A stretch of 64,000 nt of DNA, taken from contig WHVY01000009.1 in the NCBI GenBank assembly GCA_022266195.1, positions 1,736,001-1,800,000 of the forward strand. The letters are read 5' to 3'. Positions 57,342-64,000 of the stretch are shown here, piece after piece; position 1 is the stretch's first letter, and every line of letters starts with the position of its first letter. The DNA comes from Tetranychus cinnabarinus. Taxonomy: Eukaryota; Arthropoda; Arachnida; Trombidiformes; Tetranychidae. The translations under genes and the position numbers were made by a program. The notes beneath the pieces were generated by a model that ran no database searches, was not told the DNA's origin, and worked only from the letters and a program-made list of their open reading frames with translations.

Positions 57342-57899
57342 TTTAAGCTCACTTTTGTGAGATTTGAATTCAAAATCTTGTTTCAACTTTTAAAGTTGTT
57401 TACTTTCACTCAAACCACTAATTTGAAGGTAAAGGACTTTTATTAAACAGTTTTGCAAGATGTATCCACATTTTTATAACTGGTTAATTCAATAGTTAAC
57501 TTACACTGGTAAGTAACCAGCCAAATTTAAAGCATGTGACGGTGAACCAAAAGAATGAGAATGAAGTGACAAAAAATCAGAATAAAAATAGCAACAACTA
57601 TTGGAAGCAATGAAAAGTGAAGTGGAAATTGATTTTAAATCAAAAAAGTGACTACATTAGTTTACATATGAGTTAACTCATTACCTAATGGTGCCATTTT
57701 TAGTTAATTGTCATGTATTCTTGATGGGTGTGTCATGAAAATATTTTTAATCAAATTTGTAAGCATTTCAGTAGCAACTGTTCGAATGTTTTCAACGGTT
57801 GTTACTGAAAAACACAATTGTTAAATCTATGCAAGCATTGCCGCAAGTCGGCAAAAACAGATCAAAATTATAATAATTTACTTCAAATTTAAACTCAGT

Positions 57900-58335
57900 T
57901 GGTTTGTAGGGAAATAGAAACTAGGCCCATTTGGGCAATCCAAAAATTTCTTTGATCAATAGTTTTCGAGGAAATAAAGTCCAAAGTTGAAACTTCGATC
58001 ACCTTTTGTACAATTATGCGATAGGATTTTTTGCTCAAACTTATGTTACTGATGTACGTTTTTATAATGAAACAGAAAATATATAATACATATATTGAGA
58101 AATAAAATTTTCTGTTTTCGGTAAAACAGACAAGTTCGATTTTCAGTCAAACCGACTTTTTTCTGAAACCGAAAGAGTCAAAGAGCTTAAACTTATTATT
58201 CGTACATAAAAATTGCCGCTACACATCATGGCACGAAATCTCTTTTCAATTTGTCCACAGTTCTTTTGATTTTAGCCATTAGCCTTAAAACTTTGAGCGA
58301 CAATTATTCGAGAATGGCATCACCTACAATCATCA
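57900..58335 (+). repeat. Foldback-family arm, block 1 copy A
   Basis: Matches about 62590-63025: GAGGAAATAAAGTCCAAAGT, GTTTTCGGTAAAACAGA, TTATTATTCGT and CCTACAATCATCATTCTTTCC are shared in order. Confidence 0.85.
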
Positions 58336-59010
58336 TTCTTTCCCTAATTTAATTCTTTACTAATTACTAACTCAATTAAATTATATAAAATCACATTAGC
58401 GCATTTGGGTCAAAATATTTGGGTTTTGAATGTACCAGCAACAACTTATTTAACAAAACAAACTCATATCAACCAGTTTCTTGGTAAATAAACCAATTTT
58501 CTGGTTTAACTTACAAACGTAATGCAAAGAGTCCTGCCAAAGGCTCGAACATTTGAGTAAAGAGTTTAGACTTGGTGGATTTTTAAGGCCATGAAAACTG
58601 AGTCCATTGGCACCAATATTTTATTCATCAGATGAATAGTTTGCGAGAAAATTGAGGCCAAAGCGGAAACTTCGATCGCCTTTTGCTCAGCTATGGAAGC
58701 AGATTTTTTTATGAAACTTATTTTGCTGATGTAAATTTTGATAATGAACTAGAAAATGTACTTATTTTGAGCAATAAAACTTTTTATTTTCTGTAAAACA
58801 GAAAAGTTCGATTTTCATTTAAACCGACTTTTTCTTGTAACCGTAAGAGTTAGAAGACTGAAACTTATGATTTGTCCATAAAAGTTATTTGTAAGCATCA
58901 TGGATAAAATATGTTTTTCAATTTATCCATAGTTCACATGATTTCAGCCATTGGGATAAAAACTTTGAACGTAAATATTTCGATAATGGTAGGACCTACA
59001 GTCATTATTT
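58336..59010 (+). repeat. Foldback-family arm, block 1 copy B with linker
   Basis: Matches 63026-63690, including the linker GCGCATTTGGGTCAAAATAT and the arm ATTGAGGCCAAAGCGGAAAC, followed by the same AACAGA palindrome-rich core. Confidence 0.85.
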
Positions 59011-59019
59011 TCTTACCAA

Positions 59020-59245
59020 ATATTAGGTTTTATTATGGGATATGATTTGTTGAAATATTAAATTATTGAGGATCCTACAAAAAAAGCTATAGCATTGTGT
59101 TTCTTATTTTGCAGGATCTGAGACTTGATTTATAAAGTTGAATGATTATTCAAACATAAATCTTTTGTGCTAGAATTAATTGATTATTTAATGAATTAGC
59201 TGAGATTCACTTCGGTATTCAGTCCTATTATGTCATAACTCATAA
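59020..59245 (+). repeat. Central spacer of the foldback, block 1
   Basis: Its reverse complement matches 63690-63930 (for example TTTATAAAGTTGAATGATTA against its inverse). It is therefore flipped relative to block 2. Confidence 0.8.
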
Positions 59246-59249
59246 TAGA

Positions 59250-59890
59250 ACGAATGATTGGTCAAAAAATAATGGCTGTAGAGGATAACATTATCGAAAT
59301 ATCGAAGTTCAAAGTTTTTAGGCCAATGGCCAAAATCAATTGAACTGTTGATATATTGAAGAAAAGATTCGACTAATAATATGTACCAACAATTTTTATG
59401 GACAGAAAAATTAGTTTAAGATCCTTAACTCTTTCAATCACAGAGAAAATTCGGTTTGACTTAAAATCGAACTTAACTGTTTTACCGAAAACAGAAAATT
59501 TAATTTCTCAAAAGATGTACATTTTCTGATTCATCATGAAAATCTACATCAGTAACATAAGTTTCATTAAAAAATATGCTTCCATTATTGTACAAAAGTC
59601 GATGGAAGTTTCAACTTCGAACTTCATTTCCTCGTAAACTGTTCATCAGATAAACTTTTTGATCGCACTAACGGACTTAGTTTTTATGTCCCTACAAATT
59701 GACACATTTCAAATTTGCATGAAACTTATTTTTACCCGTTTTTGCCCATTTATCTTTCAGTATTTGAGTAGGTTTGTGCATAAATGTAACAACTGACGTT
59801 TTAAGCTAACTTTTGATTCTAAAAACATCTCATTTGTTGGTTACGATTAGTTTTTGCAGGTTTCTCCAAATTTTCGCTCATAATAAACTT
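59250..59890 (-). repeat. Foldback-family arm, block 1 copy C (inverted)
   Basis: Reverse complement of the arms. Its inverse runs parallel to about 62395-63020, including TTTAGAATCAAAAGTTAGCT and TTTGTAGGGACATAAAAACT. Confidence 0.85.
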
Positions 59891-60111
59891 GTGAATGTGC
59901 TTTTCGTATTAGTATCTAATTACTGAATATGTCTTGCGTTAATATTTCCTCTTAATAAGTTCATTTCAACGATTCTCTATTTAGAGATGATATTGGATAG
60001 AACAAGGAATACATCCTAATTAGTTTTTACAGTCAGTCTTCTGATCAATTGAACAACATTTTAATAAGAATATAGCCATTTTTATGGTAATTAAAGTATA
60101 TTTTACAGAAC

Positions 60112-61800
60112 TCATAAGATATCTGTGAAGTTTTTCTTAGTGTTTTCAACGAATCCATCCCATTGTCGCACACAGAATTCAATTCTTTCTCGTTCAACTT
60201 CTCCCCAATCATCAATGTTCAAAACCATTGCTGATAAATCTTTATTCAATGGATTCCAATCCTTCTCATCCACTCTAGGCATGTATCCAAATTCAGCAAA
60301 ATAAGTCCAAATTTTCATCATTTCACGACTTAAATCAATATCTTTTTGTGGATAACCTTGTTTAACCAATGGATGACCAAAAACATAAGTTAGATCCGAA
60401 CCATGGCAGGTACCCATCCAAGGACTGTCATCGCATATGGTATTGAGACTTATAATAGGCTTCTGTGTATGATAATAGCCATAAACGTTACCCGTGTCAA
60501 TCCCACCGTTTGAATAATAATTTACTCCAAACATATAAGTTGGACAAACTAAAATGGTATCACTGTAAGCCTTCTCTAGTTGTTTCAAAAGATATGCCGA
60601 TGTAAGATCTGTTGATGAATTGAAATATAATTCAGTGTAATAGTCTAGTGTGTCTTCTTTGAAAATTAATGAAAGGTAATGAACAGCTTGCGAGTAATTA
60701 AGAGTAACGTCGATCTTAGCATTGAATTGAGTAGCATTGAGAAGTCCCATGAACATACTGAACTCATTCTTCTCGGCACCAACCAAGATGTCGTGTGAGT
60801 TATCGAATAGTCCCTTTGAAAATGCTTCCAATGGGCTGTAAGGAAGGAAATCATCTCCATAAAACCAACGAAATTTAAGAGGACCATCAGATTGGACATT
60901 CAAAATAGTCGATGCAGGTAAATTTTGTAAGCAATTTAGTGGGTCCATAGATGAAGCACATGAGGTACGATCTAAAAGACTGAAGCTGTTTTCAAGATAA
61001 TAATCAGGATCTTCAGCTGGAAACATAACCGTCCCTGTTTGGAGAATCGCTCTTTTGAATAAGCCTCTTGATAAAGGTGATATAATATGCGCTGAAACTG
61101 ACATGGAACCCGCAGACTCTCCGAAAATTGTCACCTGATCAGGATCACCACCAAATTTATCGATATTTTCTTGAACCCATTGAAGAGCTAAAAGTTGATC
61201 TCTCAAACCAATGTTTGCTGGGATTCTTGGCTCTTTATTGCCAAAGTGAATGAAACCGAAAGCATTAACACGGTAATTGTGAGTAACAAGGACAACATCG
61301 TGTAAAGGCACCATTGGAATACCATCATAATATTCATTGCCAAAGCCTAATGTCAAAGCTCCACCATAAATCCAGAATAAAACAGGTCTTAAGAATTTAC
61401 TATCCGATGATTTAAGAGTTGATTCAGTTACATAAACATTGATAAACAAACAGTTTTCATGACTTTGTTCTGGTGTAATACGTTCGTTCCTTTGCAAACA
61501 AGGTGATCCATAGTTGACTACTTGCTTAACACTTGTCCAATTATCTGGTTTAACAGGTGATTGGAATCTTAAAGGTCCAATGGGAGGTTTAGCAAACGGA
61601 ATGCCCAAGAAATGGGCAACTTTCACTTTCTCGTATTCAATGAATTTTCCTTGAACAGGTCCATTTGATATCCTTACAACAGGAGTTGAATCAATCGGAT
61701 ATACTGTCCTGAAGACAAATGAATTCAACAAAATATACAAAATTAGTAAACTCAACAGAATTATAAGTGTAATTATTGATGAATATATCAATTTACTCAT
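60112..61800 (-). CDS. Membrane-anchored carboxylesterase (CCE C), intronless
   Basis: 562 aa, one exon from the ATG at 61800. It has an N-terminal signal anchor (about residues 7-32) and the triad Ser229 in FGESAGSMS, the Glu of GAEKNEF and the His of GTCHGSDL. The oxyanion motif is WIYGGAL, as in CCE B. It is very similar to CCE B across the whole length, including the anchor-to-domain linker TVYPIDSTPVVRISNGPVQG, so the two are recent tandem duplicates. It has no intron after FAEFG. A foldback repeat block lies on each side of the gene, which may have helped it duplicate. Confidence 0.94.
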   Translation of the reverse strand: MSKLIYSSIITLIILLSLLILYILLNSFVFRTVYPIDSTPVVRISNGPVQGKFIEYEKVKVAHFLGIPFAKPPIGPLRFQSPVKPDNWTSVKQVVNYGSPCLQRNERITPEQSHENCLFINVYVTESTLKSSDSKFLRPVLFWIYGGALTLGFGNEYYDGIPMVPLHDVVLVTHNYRVNAFGFIHFGNKEPRIPANIGLRDQLLALQWVQENIDKFGGDPDQVTIFGESAGSMSVSAHIISPLSRGLFKRAILQTGTVMFPAEDPDYYLENSFSLLDRTSCASSMDPLNCLQNLPASTILNVQSDGPLKFRWFYGDDFLPYSPLEAFSKGLFDNSHDILVGAEKNEFSMFMGLLNATQFNAKIDVTLNYSQAVHYLSLIFKEDTLDYYTELYFNSSTDLTSAYLLKQLEKAYSDTILVCPTYMFGVNYYSNGGIDTGNVYGYYHTQKPIISLNTICDDSPWMGTCHGSDLTYVFGHPLVKQGYPQKDIDLSREMMKIWTYFAEFGYMPRVDEKDWNPLNKDLSAMVLNIDDWGEVERERIEFCVRQWDGFVENTKKNFTDIL

Positions 61801-62394
61801 TTTCAATCAGCTCAACTTTTTAAAATCATTTTAACTTTTCAATACATTGGTATCACTTGAGTGAAAGCGACCTTAGTGACACTTAAATCACTATGTTGAA
61901 GGTAGCATTATTTTATTAACCAGTCTTATAAGATAATCATCTTTTTATAACTGTCTATGTAATCGTTTACTTACCGGGTGATCAAAGATGAAGAAGAGAT
62001 TGATCAATGGATGAATGAATTGCAAGAAAGTTCGTTCTCACGATTCTCTTACAGAGATCAAAGGATAATGTCGAATCATTACCTGATCATCTCCATTATG
62101 GCCAAATTTTGTGACAACTGGCTGAAAAACTTAGCTAAGTTGCAATACTAGCTATAAACTCTTAAGGCGCTGTAATTAATCCGATGTACCGTTTTTTGCA
62201 TTTTTATCTCGAAACTTTACAGAACAATAAACTGAATCATCTGATGATGAAACTTGACATAAATAATCTAGAGAACTATGATATTCTACTTGATGGAGCT
62301 TAAGATAAATTGTTGTTAATAATAAGACACAATTATAACATTTATGCACGAATTCACACAAATGGGCAAAATGGGTGAAAAATTAATTCAACAG
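61801..62394. other. Upstream region of CCE C
   Basis: AT-rich. A short minus ORF near 62176-62361 has no family features. Confidence 0.4.
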
Positions 62395-63025
62395 ATTTCG
62401 CGAAAACTTTAAAAACCAATCGTAATAACAAAGCGCGGCATAATTTAGAATCAAAAGTTAGCTGAAAACGTTTGTTTCTAATAAAAAGACACAATTGTAA
62501 CATTTATGCACAAATTGACCAAAATACTGAAAGAGAAATGGGTGAAAACGGGTAACAATAACTTTCATGCAAATTTCCACTTTGCAGTTTGTAGGGACAT
62601 AAAAACTAAGTCCGTTAGTGCAATCCAAAAGTTTCTCAGGTCAATGGTTTTCGAGGAAATAAAGTCCAAAGTTGAAACTTGAATCGCTTTTTGTACAACT
62701 ACGAAAGCATATTTTTTTATGAAACTTATGTTACTGTTGTAGATTTTAATGATGAACCAGAAAATGTACTTATTTTGAGAAATAAAATTTTCTGTTTTCG
62801 GTAAAACAGTTAAGTTCGCTTTTCAGTCAAACAAACTTTTTTATGTGACTGCAAGAGTTAGAGAACATAAACTTATTATTCGTCCATGTAAATTGCCGGT
62901 ACACATCATGGACATATATTTTTTCAATTTATCCATAGTTCTTTTGATTTTGCACAGCTACCTCAAAACTTTGAACGACAATTATTGGAGAATGGCATCA
63001 CCTACAATCATCATTCTTTCCCTAA
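62395..63025 (+). repeat. Foldback-family arm, block 2 copy D
   Basis: Matches block 1 copy A and the inverse of copy C. It contains TTTGTAGGGACATAAAAACT and the GTTTTCGGTAAAACAG core. Confidence 0.85.
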
Positions 63026-63690
63026 TTTGATTCTTTAGTAATTACTAGCTCAATATAATTATCTAAAATCCCATTAGCGCATTTGGGTCAAAATATTTGG
63101 GTTTTGAATGTACCAGCAACAACTTATTTAACAAAACAAACTCATATCAACCAATATCTTGGTTAATAAACCAATTTTCTGGTTAGACTTACTAATATAA
63201 TGCAAAGAGTGCTGCCAAAGGCCCAAACATTCGAGTAAAGAGTTGTTACTTGATAGGTTTGTAGGGACTTAAAAATTGAGTCCACTGGCGCTAATAAATA
63301 ATTCATCAGACGTATAGTTTGCGAGCAAATTGAGGCCAAAGCGGAAACTTCGATCGCCTTTTTCTCAGCTATGGAAGCAGATTTTTTCATGAAACTTATT
63401 TTAATAATGTAAAATTTGATAATGAACTAGAAAATGTACTTATTTTGAGAAATTAAATCTTATGTTTTCGGTAAAACAGATAAGTTCGCTTTTCAGTCAA
63501 ACCGACTTTTTTCTGGAACCGAAAGAGTTAGAGAGCTTAAACTTATTATTCGTACATAAAAATTGCTGCTACACATCATCGGCTGGATATTTTTTTCAAT
63601 AAATCAACAGTTCTCTTTTTTTGCCATTTACCTTAAAACTTTGAACCGGAACATTTCGAGAACAACTTAACCTACAATCATTATTTTTAA
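63026..63690 (+). repeat. Foldback-family arm, block 2 copy E with linker
   Basis: Matches 58336-59010 with scattered substitutions and small indels. Confidence 0.85.
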
Positions 63691-63930
63691 AGCAAACAAT
63701 AGATTGAACTATGGACTGTAGCAAAATATGACTTGATATCGTAGTGAAGTTTAGCTAATTCATTGATAATCAATATAATTCTAACACAAAAGATTTTTGT
63801 TTGAATAATCATTCAACTTTATAAATCTGGCAACATAAGTAACACAATCCTATAACTTTTTCTGTAGAATCGTGAACAAATTAATATTTCGCTTACTTAT
63901 ATCCCATAGTAAGCCCTAATATTTGATGGA
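63691..63930 (-). repeat. Central spacer of the foldback, block 2 (inverted)
   Basis: Reverse complement of 59020-59245. The neighbouring sequence on both sides is not inverted. Confidence 0.8.
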
Positions 63931-64000
63931 AAAATAATGTCTGTAGGTACTAACATTATCAAAATATTGAGGTTAAAAGTTTTTATTCCAATGGCCGAAA
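63931..64000 (-). repeat. Start of an inverted foldback arm, cut by the window edge
   Basis: Parallels the beginning of copy C at about 59265-59335 (AAAAATAATG, TAACATTATC, AAAGTTTTTA, CCAATGGCC). Confidence 0.75.

Larger units (their letters stand above)
57342..60111. other. Repeat-filled intergenic region between CCE B and CCE C
   Basis: No gene. From about 57.9 kb it is built of the foldback repeat arms and spacer listed separately. Confidence 0.6.

Overview
This is an AT-rich animal nuclear segment with short GT-AG introns, a Spatzle-family Toll ligand, divergent ionotropic receptors (IRs), a carboxylesterase cluster and Drosophila-like kinesin and Hsp70 sequence. It is an arthropod. The compact introns, single-exon IRs, expanded carboxylesterases and duplicated Ala/Gly-rich secreted proteins suggest a mite, possibly a spider mite (Tetranychus-like). 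That placement is inference, not proof.

Layout. 0-2 kb: the first exon of a minus-strand C2H2 zinc-finger gene runs off the left edge, followed by one doubtful small ORF. 2.05-3.95 kb: a 1.9-kb segment bounded by 76-bp inverted repeats that each contain a hairpin, holding degenerate coding sequence. 4.1-12.1 kb: two copies of a 2.6-kb unit, each with a TATA promoter and a 318-aa secreted Ala/Gly/Ser-rich protein. Between the copies lies a graveyard of broken ORFs and a transposase-like fragment. 13-19 kb: a Spatzle-like ligand, a NELF-E homologue with no visible RRM domain, and a seven-exon peroxisomal carnitine acyltransferase ending in SKL. 21.8-35.9 kb: two single-exon IR-like channels flanking TTC14 (11 coding exons, minus) and DCAF10 (3 exons, plus). 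38-46 kb: cytosolic Hsp70 with a heat-shock element, a carboxylesterase, V-ATPase subunit e and a muscle LIM protein. 48.7-50.5 kb: a gene whose first 83 codons match the N-terminus of the kinesin-1 motor and whose remainder is GID4, the substrate receptor of the GID/CTLH E3 ligase. 51-64 kb: a carboxylesterase pseudogene, a Tyr/Gly/Ser-rich secreted protein, and two intronless membrane-anchored carboxylesterases surrounded by a foldback repeat family.

The genes do not form one pathway. They are mostly housekeeping genes with lineage-specific accessory loci (secreted structural-type proteins, detoxification-type esterases, chemoreceptor-type channels) enlarged by local duplication. The most unusual items are the kinesin-GID4 chimera, the RRM-less NELF-E, the inverted-repeat element with hairpin termini, and the foldback repeats whose central spacer is flipped between two copies. 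All exon models were built by hand from splice-site consensus, reading phase and remembered family sequences. No searches were run.
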